DNA of 64,000 nucleotides from Trebonia sp050013875 (GCA_050013875.1 JBEKEK010000025.1:16849-80848); one strand, 5' to 3'. Shown: positions 54,534 to 63,265, numbered from the stretch's first letter. Numbers and translations: made by a program. Notes: generated from the sequence alone by a model not told the origin.

Positions 54534-56563
54534 CCGATCCAGCCAGCACATCCTCCAACTTCGCAGACGGCAACGCTCATGGGTTCGTGCAGGCGCAAGA
54601 TATCTACGGCGACGTCACTAACACCGACAACAGCACCACTGTCGTCCATGGTGACGTGCGCTTCGAGGTTCCCCCTGGCTCTACAGCCGCGGATAAGTAC
54701 CGTGCCGGTGTTTACAACCTGAACAGCGGCGTGGCGCCAGAGGCCCGTAGCCTCATCTGGGAAGCCATGGCCGAGGGGCACCGGACCAGCGAAGCGCGCT
54801 TTCTCTGGCTCATCGCGATGCTCAGCGGGAGGACTGTCCGGCAGTTCTCCGACGATGAGATCTCGCAGCTGGCAACCGCCGCGAAGCAGCAGCCCGCCAC
54901 CGCGACCGACTCATGGGAAGACGGCGCGCAACTCATCTTCCAGCTGCTCGAGTCGGTCGACTTGCTGCCAAGTAGCCCGAGACCCGACATAGCCCTGGTA
55001 ATCAAGAAGTTCGGTACTCTCTCCAAGGCGCAGCGCGACCTGCTGCTGCCCCATCTTGAGCTCTTCCTCGAGGGTCCGCTGAAGGACGACATCTGGCGGC
55101 AGGAGTGGTCGAACGCTGTGTCAGGGCAATCGGCCGGAGGCAGGAAGAATCGTGCGTGGATGTTCTTCCAGCCCGATCCGGCTAAGCCGCGCGTGCGGCC
55201 GGCCCAGCCCATAGCGACAACCTCCAGACAGTGGCTTGCCGCATGGACCTGTACTGGGATCTTGGTCGTGGCGGTCGGTTACTTCGGCTGGGAGCTGATC
55301 TGGCACGGTGTCCTGCTCGGCATGCTGGCCTACGTGGGGGCCCTCGCGGGCGGCGCCGTCGCCGTGGTCGCTGGCCTTGAGCTTCGTTTCCTGGCAGAAC
55401 GCCGACGTCAGGAAGAGGAGCGGCTCATCGCGCCAAGACGAACCGCCCCCGCACCGCCGCGCGGTGGATTCGCCGCGAATGTCGATGCGCTGTTCAACCG
55501 GTACGTACCCAGGTGCGTGCCGGACAAGGACGAGAGAGCGGCCTGGGACGCAGCCACCACCGGAATCCGTAAGTTCGACAGGGACGAGATCGTAACGGTA
55601 TACCGGGAGACCAGGATCCCCGCTGACCAGGTGGCGTGGCTCGTCCGGTACCGGCTCCGTCAGACTCGGGATCGCTGGAGGTCCGGGGAGATGTACCAGT
55701 TCCGGACCGATCTTCGCCCGAAACCAGGCACGACGACCGCCTGCTGGGCCGGGACAGTCATTGCGATCCTCGGTGGGATCTACGCGATCGTCCTTCTCCG
55801 GGCCTACCCGCTAGCCGACACAGTCAGCGTGATCGTCGCGCTCCCGGGCGGAGTGTGGGCCTGGCGTACCTGGCTGAGCATCGATCTGGAGCGACGAAGG
55901 TTCGGGGCCGACTCGAAGGAGGCCGATCGGCGACTCGAGGGCACCGGCAAGGAGTTCCAACGGTGGAGCGCCAGGCTTGAGCCCCGTCCTACCGACGCAG
56001 AGATGGCCGCCTGGCTAGATTGCGATCGGACCGTGCTGCTCGGGAAGGCCATAGACCATTACAAGCTGGCCCGCCACCAGGTGATCACGCATGCCTTCCT
56101 CGAGGCGCCTGGCCCCAGGACCAAGCGCGCACGGGTCCGCAACGGCCCGATGCGGTACTCCCGGTACAGCCTCATCGCGTTCTTGCTGACTTCAGACGGT
56201 GTCCGCCAGATGTCGGCCGACCTCCGATTCCTGCTCGGAGAGGTCATCGCCGGCGACCGGCTCAACTATCGCTACGACGCCGTCGCCTCCGCGCATGTCT
56301 CGCTGACACCGCGGCCCTCGAGCAGGTCCCGTATTCAGCAAAAATTCAAGCTCACGCTGGTCAACGGAGACCCCATCAGCGTTATCGTCTCAGACCTCGA
56401 CCCCGAGGACTTCGAGCAGGGAGAGACCGAACAATCGCTGAAGAGGGCCACCCTCGACGCGGCTAGCGTGCCCAACACCCTGCACGTCCTGGAGGGCATC
56501 GCCGCCGAAGGAAAGGCCTGGCTCCAGGAACAGAGAACGGTCCATCGCCGGACTGTGGGGTAG
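54530..56563 (+). CDS. Membrane partner of the NUDIX-nucleosidase, function unknown
   Basis: The 677-residue product begins with a disordered region containing GFVQAQDIYGDVTNT (18-32), which resembles the motif near the end of the preceding protein. Residues 48-230 form a helical region (GVAPEARSLIWEAMAEGHRT, then SEARFLWLIAMLSGRTVRQF). Two spans follow near 232-276 (GILVVAVGYFGWELIW and MLAYVGALAGGAVAVVAGLE), and two more near 405-450. The C-terminal 200 residues are soluble and unrecognised (ITHAFLEAPGPRTKRARVRN). Its ATG overlaps the stop of the effector gene as ATGA, so they are made together. I infer a membrane-located sensor or scaffold. Confidence 0.72.
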   Translation: MTDPASTSSNFADGNAHGFVQAQDIYGDVTNTDNSTTVVHGDVRFEVPPGSTAADKYRAGVYNLNSGVAPEARSLIWEAMAEGHRTSEARFLWLIAMLSGRTVRQFSDDEISQLATAAKQQPATATDSWEDGAQLIFQLLESVDLLPSSPRPDIALVIKKFGTLSKAQRDLLLPHLELFLEGPLKDDIWRQEWSNAVSGQSAGGRKNRAWMFFQPDPAKPRVRPAQPIATTSRQWLAAWTCTGILVVAVGYFGWELIWHGVLLGMLAYVGALAGGAVAVVAGLELRFLAERRRQEEERLIAPRRTAPAPPRGGFAANVDALFNRYVPRCVPDKDERAAWDAATTGIRKFDRDEIVTVYRETRIPADQVAWLVRYRLRQTRDRWRSGEMYQFRTDLRPKPGTTTACWAGTVIAILGGIYAIVLLRAYPLADTVSVIVALPGGVWAWRTWLSIDLERRRFGADSKEADRRLEGTGKEFQRWSARLEPRPTDAEMAAWLDCDRTVLLGKAIDHYKLARHQVITHAFLEAPGPRTKRARVRNGPMRYSRYSLIAFLLTSDGVRQMSADLRFLLGEVIAGDRLNYRYDAVASAHVSLTPRPSSRSRIQQKFKLTLVNGDPISVIVSDLDPEDFEQGETEQSLKRATLDAASVPNTLHVLEGIAAEGKAWLQEQRTVHRRTVG

Positions 56564-56663
56564 CGGTCCCCCGGGCACTTGGCGGTAATGGCGGCGATGC
56601 GTCGTTTAGCAGAAGGAGCCGTCATTCACACCCCGAGATGAGGAGGAGGCAGGAGGGAAATCT

Positions 56664-56939
56664 GTGACTGGTCTCCTGCCGCCGGTATCGCGAGCCGCCC
56701 GGTTGCTCTCTCATTATGATGAACGGTCCCGTGCTTCGCCTTTTACCGCCGGTTACCGCCTGGCCCAAACTGGGAAAAACCATGGAGAACACGCAGGTAG
56801 TGCGACTGCCGATCGGTCCTTTTCGGATCATCCTGGCATTTCCATCATGATGAGACGGGATGCTCGGCGGAAGCGTGAATCGGATGTCAGACCCGTCTTC
56901 TACTCTTTAGTCTTGATCGCATCCGCCATCATGTATTGA
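56664..56939 (+). CDS. Possible small gene coupled to the helicase gene
   Basis: A GTG at 56664 with a strong site (GGCAGGAGGG, 9 bases upstream) opens a 91-codon frame, basic in its middle, with a hydrophobic end VFYSLVLIASAIMY. Its stop (TGA at 56937-56939) overlaps the best upstream start codon of the helicase, a TTG at 56936, as TTGA. The product matches nothing I know, and composition is only weakly coding-like. Start-stop overlap and the good ribosome site are the reasons to list it. Confidence 0.3.
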   Translation: MTGLLPPVSRAARLLSHYDERSRASPFTAGYRLAQTGKNHGEHAGSATADRSFSDHPGISIMMRRDARRKRESDVRPVFYSLVLIASAIMY

Positions 56940-59900
56940 TCGCATTCGCGGCCCTCCGCGCGAAGCGGCGAGAACAGTCTGCTGGAGTTGACGCGCCCTT
57001 GACCCCCACCGATCCCACGATCCGCCCGCGTGCTATTCGCCTGGTTGAGTACCTGGAGGCGGTTCGCGGCCTGCGTGAACAGCCGATCAGGGACATCGCC
57101 GAGTACCGGGACAAGCGCTGGTGGGCAGCGGACATCCCGGCGCATCCGGCCTGCGTGGTCACCGCGACGGGCGAGGAGCCGTGGCTGCGGGTGTCCAAGG
57201 CTTCGGTTCCGCCGCCACCGCCAGTCCCGCCCGCGGTCACGCCGTACCTGCAAACGGGGGCGGTCGACCCGGAGCGCGAGCCGGCCCTGGTCGACGACAT
57301 CGGCGAGATCTTCGATGGGGAGTCCGAAGAGCTGGCAGATCTCAAGGGGCAGCTCGACGCTTACGTGAGCGGGCCGTGGCGGGAGTGGACCGTGCGGGCG
57401 CTGCCGGCCCTGCGCGCCCGTGCGCTTTACGACGATCTGTTTGAGCTGCGGCAGCGGCTGCAGCGGGACTCGTCGATGATCGAGCTCGTCTGGGGTAACG
57501 GCATCCTCAGCTGGATGACCGGCGGCGTGCGCATTGTGCACCCCCTGGTCACCACGCAGGTCCAGCTCTCCTTTGACGAGGAGACCGGCGCGATCTCGGT
57601 GCTGCCCGAGGCGCTGCTCGAACAGCAGCATCACCTCGAGATCGACCTGCTCCAGGGATTGCGGCTGAGCGGCTTCGATCTGCTGGTGGATGCACATGAG
57701 CGATTCCGAGAGGAACCCACGGGACCGTTCGATCCCGGATCTCGGCTCTTGTACGGGAAGCTGCTCGCACCGCTCGGCCACGACGGGCAGGTGCTCGAGG
57801 CGGCGGCCCCGCCGCCGCCCACCAGCGCGCCGGCGATCACCGCGACCTGGGTTCTGATGGTGCGCCGGCGGGCGACGATGTACCGGCGTTTCTTCGGCGA
57901 CCTGAAGAACGCGCTCGACGCCGGGGAGCTTGAGGTGCCCGCGCCGCTGGTCGCGGTGGTGGCCGACGAACCAAGCAAGCTGGAGCCCGCAATCCTGCCG
58001 GGCGACGATGACGGCTGGCAGCGCACCGCGGAGCGGCTGCTCATGCCGCTGCCCACCAACCCGGAGCAGGAGCAGGTGGCCACCCGGCTGTCCCAGCATC
58101 GCGGTGTCACCGTGCAAGGTCCGCCGGGTACCGGCAAGACGCACACCATCGCCAACCTGATCTGCCACCTCATCGGTCACGGCAAGCGCGTCCTCGTCAC
58201 CAGCCAGAAGGAGCAGGCCCTGGGCGTGCTCAGGGACAAGATCCCGGAGTCCGTCCGGGACTTGTCGGTGGCGGTGCTCGGCTCGTCGACCGCCTCGCTC
58301 GGCCAGCTCGAACAGTCCGTCCGCGCGATTTACGAGAACGCCGTCGCGCTCGACCGCGGCGCCGCCCGGCAGCGGATCCGCGCGCTTGACGAGCATCTCA
58401 CCGCGATTCAGACAGACGTGGGCGCGCTGCGGACCCGGATCTCGGCGTCCATCGCCAGAGAGCGCGACAGCTTCACACTCGGGGCGATCCAGTACTCGCC
58501 ATCGACGCTCGGAAAGTGGCTTGCTGAACACGAGGCGGAGCTCGGCTACATCCCTGACGACATCGAGCCCACCATCCGCTGCCCGCTGAGCGCGGCCGAG
58601 CTCGCCGACCTGTTCCGGCTCGTCCGCGAGATCACGCCCGAGGACCGCGTCGCCGCCCGGCGGCGGCTGCCCCGGGCGGCCGACCTGCCCACCCCGGCCG
58701 AACTGGCCTCGACGATGGCCGAGCTGAGCGACGTGCGGGACCAGCTCGCCGGGACCGAAGCCGCCATCGCGGACCGGGTGGCGCTCGAGCGCCTGACCCC
58801 CGACGAACTCAGCCTGCTGACCGACTGGGTCGAGCAGGCAGCCAAGCGGCTTGAACTACTTGAGCAGCCGTGGCTGACCGCCATCCGCGGCGAATTGCGC
58901 ACGTCTTCGTTCGCCGCGCTCTGGCGCGACCAGATCCGGGCCATCGGCGAGGGCATCGAGGAGCTGGCCGCCTGGCGCAACCGGCTGCTCGGGCATCGGA
59001 TCACCCTGCCCGGCGATGACGTCGATCAAGCGGAAGCCGCGCTGCCCGGCAAGGAGCTGATCAGCCAGCTCACCGAAATCCGCGATCGGCTCGCCGCGGG
59101 CAAGGGGATCAGTAAGACCTTCCAGCGCGACCTGTACCGGGTCAGGCAAGCCTGCCAGGTAGACGACGAGCCGCCGCGCACGGCCGACGACGTCGAGCTC
59201 TGCATCTTCGAGGCGTGCACCCGGCGCCGCCGGCAGGAGCTCACCCGCCGCTGGAACGACGCCGTGGGCCGGATCGGCGGCCCGGGGCTCAGCCCGGGCA
59301 CCGGCCACCCCGAGTATCTGCTCAGCGAGCACGTCGACGCGCTGAAAGCCGCGCTCTTGTGGGAGGACGGCGAATGGCGCGCCCTGCGGGAACGCCTGCA
59401 GTCGGCCGGGGTCCGTGCCCCCGAGATCCCCGCTTCCGGCGAGCTGGCCGCGCTGGCCGGCACGCTGCAGATCGCGGCGCTGCACGTGCGGGAGAAGGAA
59501 CTGGCCGGCTGGCTGGACAGCGTGGCCAAGCACCTGGCCGACGGAGCGGCGCAGCCGCAGGCCAGCCCGCTGTGGGAAGCCCTCAGTCAGGAGCTCGCCA
59601 GTCGCGCGTGGGACCGCTGGGGCCGCGTGGTCGATGAGGTCCGGCGAGTCAGCGGGCTGGCCGAGGACGTGGACCGCTGCGACGGCCTGACCACCCGGCT
59701 GGCCGTGGTGGCCCCGGTCTGGGCTGGCCGGATCGCCTCCTCGGCCGGCGAAGAGACGGCGACCGGCCCGGCCGCGAGCGCGCTGCGCGCCTGGGAGTGG
59801 CGGCAAGCGGCGACCTGGCTGACGGCGATCATCCTCGCCGACGACCCCGGCGAACTGCAGCGGAAGCTCGAGTCGGCGCTGCAAGCCGCGGCCAAGACCA

Positions 59901-61324
59901 CGGCCGAGCTGGCCGCGCAGTCCGCCTGGCTCGCCGTGGCCGAGCGGCTCACCGACCGGGAGCGAAGGGGGCTCACCGCCTGGCTCGACGCGCTCCGCCG
60001 GATCGGCAAGGGGACGGGCAAGTACGCTCCCCGCTGGCGCAACGAGGCGCAGAAGGCGATGACCGACGCGCAGACGGCCGTGCCGGTGTGGATCATGCCG
60101 GCCCACCGCGTGGTCGAGTCGTTCGGCCCGATGGCCCGGTTCGACGTGGTCATCATGGACGAAAGCTCGCAGTGCGACATCTTCGGCCTGGCCGCGCTCG
60201 CCCTGGCGGACAAGGCGATCATCGTCGGCGACGACAAGCAGATCAGCCCGCAGGCCATCGGCACCGAGGAATCCGCCGTCCATGAGCTGATCACCCAGTA
60301 CATCCCGGACCTGCCGCAGTCGTCCCTGCTCGACCTCAAGACCAGCCTGTACGACCTGGCGAAGATGCGCTTCCCCGGCGTCATCATGCTCCGCGAGCAC
60401 TTCCGCTGCCTGCCGGAGATCATCGAGTTCTCCAACCGGCTCAGCTACAACGGCGCCATCCTGCCGCTACGCGAGCAGCCCGCCGACCCGTCCTGGCGCA
60501 GCGTCATCGACGTGCACATCGCCGACGGCTTCCGGGAACCAGGAACCGACACCAACCTCGCGGAGGCCGAGTTCATCGTCGGCAAGATCGCCGAGCTATG
60601 CGACGACCCGTCCTATGACGGCAAGACCTTCGGCGTCATCTCGCTGCTGGGCGAGGGGCAGGCCGAGCTCATCGAACGCAAGCTAATCGCGCGGCTGGGC
60701 GAGAAGGAGATGGAACGGCGCCGCGTTCGCTGCGGCAACGCGTATCACTTCCAGGGTGACGAGCGCAACGTCATGTTCCTATCGTTGGTGGTCGCGGCGG
60801 GCGAGGGACGCCGTATCGGGGCGATGACTAAGGAGTCTGATCGGCAGCGGCTTAACGTCGCGGCCAGCCGGGCGCAGGACCAGTTGTGGTGCGTACGGTC
60901 GGTGTCGCTCGATGAGCTGCATGGCGACGACGTGCGGAGCCAGCTGATCCGGTACTGCCAGAATCCGGCACGGGTGGAGAAGGCCGAGGCTGAGGCGAGC
61001 TTTGACTCCGACTTCGAGCGGGATGTGTTCCGGCATATCACTGGTCGCGGATACCGGGTTAGGACTCAGTACCGGGTCGGGCGGTATCGCATCGACCTGG
61101 TGGTCGAGGGCGTGGGTGGGCGGCTGGCGGTGGAGCTTGACGGGGACGCCTACCACGGGCCGGAGCGGTGGGAATCTGACCGGCAGCGGCAGGGCATCCT
61201 GGAGAGGCTGGGCTGGACCTTTTATCGCATCCGCGGCAGCGCCTACTACCGCGACCCGGAAGCCGCCCTTACCGGTCTGTGGGATCGCCTGGAAAGTCTG
61301 GGGATCCGTCGAGCCAACGACTGA
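56936..61324 (+). CDS. SF1 helicase with C-terminal endonuclease domain
   Basis: This 1462-residue protein (if TTG 56936 is the start; TTG 56999 is an alternative) has an N-terminal region of 380 residues without a known domain. Superfamily 1 helicase motifs follow: Walker A VQGPPGTGKTHTIANLI (about 393-410), a long helical insertion (430-1040), Walker B VVIMDESSQCDIFGLAAL, motif III IIVGDDKQISPQ, motif IV region LREHFRCLPEIIEFSN, and RLNVAASRAQDQLW. The last 100 residues are a DUF559/Vsr-like nuclease (YRVGRYRIDLVVEG, LAVELDGDAYHG, ILERLGWTFYRIRGSAYYRD). Such helicase-nuclease proteins are frequent in defence islands. Confidence 0.85.
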   Translation: MIAFAALRAKRREQSAGVDAPLTPTDPTIRPRAIRLVEYLEAVRGLREQPIRDIAEYRDKRWWAADIPAHPACVVTATGEEPWLRVSKASVPPPPPVPPAVTPYLQTGAVDPEREPALVDDIGEIFDGESEELADLKGQLDAYVSGPWREWTVRALPALRARALYDDLFELRQRLQRDSSMIELVWGNGILSWMTGGVRIVHPLVTTQVQLSFDEETGAISVLPEALLEQQHHLEIDLLQGLRLSGFDLLVDAHERFREEPTGPFDPGSRLLYGKLLAPLGHDGQVLEAAAPPPPTSAPAITATWVLMVRRRATMYRRFFGDLKNALDAGELEVPAPLVAVVADEPSKLEPAILPGDDDGWQRTAERLLMPLPTNPEQEQVATRLSQHRGVTVQGPPGTGKTHTIANLICHLIGHGKRVLVTSQKEQALGVLRDKIPESVRDLSVAVLGSSTASLGQLEQSVRAIYENAVALDRGAARQRIRALDEHLTAIQTDVGALRTRISASIARERDSFTLGAIQYSPSTLGKWLAEHEAELGYIPDDIEPTIRCPLSAAELADLFRLVREITPEDRVAARRRLPRAADLPTPAELASTMAELSDVRDQLAGTEAAIADRVALERLTPDELSLLTDWVEQAAKRLELLEQPWLTAIRGELRTSSFAALWRDQIRAIGEGIEELAAWRNRLLGHRITLPGDDVDQAEAALPGKELISQLTEIRDRLAAGKGISKTFQRDLYRVRQACQVDDEPPRTADDVELCIFEACTRRRRQELTRRWNDAVGRIGGPGLSPGTGHPEYLLSEHVDALKAALLWEDGEWRALRERLQSAGVRAPEIPASGELAALAGTLQIAALHVREKELAGWLDSVAKHLADGAAQPQASPLWEALSQELASRAWDRWGRVVDEVRRVSGLAEDVDRCDGLTTRLAVVAPVWAGRIASSAGEETATGPAASALRAWEWRQAATWLTAIILADDPGELQRKLESALQAAAKTTAELAAQSAWLAVAERLTDRERRGLTAWLDALRRIGKGTGKYAPRWRNEAQKAMTDAQTAVPVWIMPAHRVVESFGPMARFDVVIMDESSQCDIFGLAALALADKAIIVGDDKQISPQAIGTEESAVHELITQYIPDLPQSSLLDLKTSLYDLAKMRFPGVIMLREHFRCLPEIIEFSNRLSYNGAILPLREQPADPSWRSVIDVHIADGFREPGTDTNLAEAEFIVGKIAELCDDPSYDGKTFGVISLLGEGQAELIERKLIARLGEKEMERRRVRCGNAYHFQGDERNVMFLSLVVAAGEGRRIGAMTKESDRQRLNVAASRAQDQLWCVRSVSLDELHGDDVRSQLIRYCQNPARVEKAEAEASFDSDFERDVFRHITGRGYRVRTQYRVGRYRIDLVVEGVGGRLAVELDGDAYHGPERWESDRQRQGILERLGWTFYRIRGSAYYRDPEAALTGLWDRLESLGIRRAND

Positions 61325-61614
61325 GCCAGGCCTTTGCGAGCTGCCGAGCGCTGGGCACGGTCCCGCGCTGCCCGACCGCAGATGACAGGGCGGCGGTCTG
61401 CTCGCTACCTTGCAAGGCGCATAGTACAGACTCTGCACGATGCACAGTGAACCGTCCTCACCAGCGCGAACGTCTTCGCGAACCGCCGCCCCGACGGAAT
61501 CGACGTCATCCCCATCACCGCGCTTGGGCCGTAGCCGGGAACCGGACCAGTCGCTCCACGGCGGGCGCCATCTGTCTCACGATGTCTTGTCCCTGAACAT
61601 TGAATGGTGTCTGG
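61325..61614. other. Spacer after the helicase gene
   Basis: Nothing certain is visible. A short stretch near 61480-61535 reads NRRPDGIDVIPITALGP in the plus frame ending at a stop. It may be the end of an old gene, but it is too short to name. Confidence 0.3.
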
Positions 61615-61767
61615 TCAGGTGATGTCGTGCCGTTCCCAGCCCGGTGGGACCCTGGCCAGGCTGATGAGAGCGTCGATAGCTAGGTGCTCGCGGAGCAGGT
61701 GCTTCAGTTCCCGGCCTTCGATGATCCGAATGCGTCTGCCCATGCTCTCCGTCACGACTGTACGCAT
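61615..61767 (-). CDS. Small protein of unknown function behind an 18-base palindrome
   Basis: Two starts are possible: the ATG at 61767, inside the palindrome 61759-61776, giving 50 residues (MRTVVTESMGRRIRIIEGRE and on), or the ATG at 61743, with GGAGAGC upstream, giving 42 residues. The sequence RRIRIIEGRELKHLLREHLA, then IDALISLARVPPGWERHDIT, is basic at the start and contains amphipathic helices. I do not recognise it. It is the only candidate gene in the 680-base interval before the second RelA/SpoT-like module and may be a small regulator. Confidence 0.4.
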   Translation of the reverse strand: MRTVVTESMGRRIRIIEGRELKHLLREHLAIDALISLARVPPGWERHDIT

Positions 61768-61776
61768 ATGCGTACA
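61759..61776. promoter_or_regulatory. 18-base perfect palindrome TGTACGCATATGCGTACA
   Basis: TGTACGCATATGCGTACA reads the same on both strands over all 18 bases. It overlaps one possible start codon of a small minus-strand gene and precedes the other by 16 bases. A dimeric regulator bound here would cover the start site of that gene. The surroundings (61760-61800) are AT-rich for this genome. Confidence 0.6.
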
Positions 61777-62001
61777 AACTAAGAGTAATTGGCAAACGGT
61801 GCCACGCCAACACCAAAATGCGATCGGCTGGCTCGCCATCGACGCAAGCGCAGCCGCGGCCGAAGCGTCCGAGGCTGGGCATCAACGCGAGAGCGACAGC
61901 GACAGGGGTTTGGCCTTCGTGACTTGAACCGGTCGGACGCCTGAACCGTTGCCCAGGGTGGGATATATCCGAGATTGGGGGCCGACTCTGGGAGGTGAGG
62001 T

Positions 62002-62973
62002 GTGCCCGTCGACCGCCCCGACCCAGCTGAGGATCCCGACGAACCGGTCCGCGGTCGGCCACTCGATGGTCCCCAACTACCCGACGGTCCCCGGCCATCC
62101 GATGCCGCCCCGCTACCGCTCGACCCGGCCGAAAGCGACGCCGTGCACGGCGCCTACCGAACCCTGGTCACCCAGATACACGCCGCCCACCGGGAGAGCG
62201 CGCAAGATGGCACGCGGGGGACGGCCGCTGACGCCGACCGCGACCCCTGGGCTGAGGCGCTCCCGTCGTTGCGGGCCGCCTGGGAAGAGCACGAAAACCG
62301 GTATCCAGAACGGGAGCGTGTTACTCCTGTCACCCATATGGATGGCTCCTGGTCCTCCGGCGAGACCCGCAGGCTGACCCCGGACCAGAACACCGAAGCC
62401 ACCAAGGCCTGCGCCGACATCCACGACGAGGGCGAACGATTCGCCCTCCCGGTACTGCTCCAGATTGAGGCCGCCGACTCGAACCGCCGCATGGTCGGCG
62501 TGGATCACATGCTCAAAGGAGTGGACCGTCTCAAGGAGAAGATCGCCGATGCGCTCCGGGCCCGCCCGGAGCTCACAGCAACACAAGCACTCAGCATCGT
62601 TCCTGACCCCGTGCGATTCACCTACGAGTACAGCCCCGATCGCTACGCTGCTGGTGTACTCGCCGACGTCGAACGGCTCAAGAACAACGGACTTGAAGAA
62701 GTCAAGCTCAAGAACCTCTGGTCAGATCAGCAGTACAAGGGGATCAACAGCCAGTGGCGCCGCCCAGAGACGGGCTTGCGTATCGAGGTGCAGTTCCACA
62801 CGCCAGCCAGCCTGGAGACGAAGGAGCTCACGCATAAGGCTTACGAACGCCTCCGCGGCACCGATACCTCGCCCACCGAACGCAACGAGCTTGTGGCCTT
62901 CCAGCGACGGGTGAACTCACTCATCGAGATTCCACCAGGCATCAGCGAGATCCCAGACTTCCCGGAGAAATGA
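62002..62973 (+). CDS. RelA/SpoT-like nucleotide synthetase, copy 2
   Basis: The 323-residue product begins at GTG 62002 with GGAGGTGAGG upstream. It has the same layout as the gene at 44284: VDRPDP N-terminus, identical DRDPWAEALPSLRAAWEEHE to ALPVLLQIEAAD (about 79-160), then a diverged synthetase domain. That domain has DHMLKGVDRLKEK in place of EHRLKGEDRIKEK, so the Arg of this ATP-site motif is Met here. It also has DPVRFTYEY, YKGINSQWRRPETGL and IEVQFHTPAS with LTHKAYERLR. The change from HRLK to HMLK may weaken ATP binding. It is followed after one base by its small partner. Leader bases upstream are also shared with copy 1. Confidence 0.76.
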   Translation: MPVDRPDPAEDPDEPVRGRPLDGPQLPDGPRPSDAAPLPLDPAESDAVHGAYRTLVTQIHAAHRESAQDGTRGTAADADRDPWAEALPSLRAAWEEHENRYPERERVTPVTHMDGSWSSGETRRLTPDQNTEATKACADIHDEGERFALPVLLQIEAADSNRRMVGVDHMLKGVDRLKEKIADALRARPELTATQALSIVPDPVRFTYEYSPDRYAAGVLADVERLKNNGLEEVKLKNLWSDQQYKGINSQWRRPETGLRIEVQFHTPASLETKELTHKAYERLRGTDTSPTERNELVAFQRRVNSLIEIPPGISEIPDFPEK

Positions 62974-62974
62974 C

Positions 62975-63232
62975 ATGGCTCAGACGATCACCTATTACGC
63001 GATCATCGATGAGTTCAGCAGCCGCGAGCGCCCTGGCGGTGTCCTGCGTCGCGTGGTGGACGCCGACGGGCAGATCGATGAGGCATTCTCGCCGGACTTG
63101 ACCTGGGAATTCTCGCCACTCCTCTACGCAGCTGAGCGTGGTGACACCATGTTCGAGTTCGTCCCGATCACCGAGGACGAGGCCGACCGGATCGTTGCGC
63201 GGATCCGTGCGGCGGCCGGACCGGCGGAGTAG
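62975..63232 (+). CDS. Small acidic partner of RelA/SpoT-like copy 2
   Basis: This 85-residue protein starts MAQTITYYAIIDEFSSRERP and ends ITEDEADRIVARIRAAAGPAE. It is the paralogue of the gene at 45266, with conserved ends and a diverged centre (VVDADGQIDEAFSPDLTWEF). It lies 1 base after the synthetase gene stop. The pairing at both loci supports a functional link such as neutralisation of the synthetase; this is inferred. Confidence 0.73.
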   Translation: MAQTITYYAIIDEFSSRERPGGVLRRVVDADGQIDEAFSPDLTWEFSPLLYAAERGDTMFEFVPITEDEADRIVARIRAAAGPAE

Positions 63233-63265
63233 ATTAACCGCGCGCCCGGGCCGGCTCGCCCCATG

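Noticed and set aside
58856..60400. 514-codon minus-strand frame
   Set aside because: Antisense to the helicase gene in a codon-position phase that keeps frames open at high GC.
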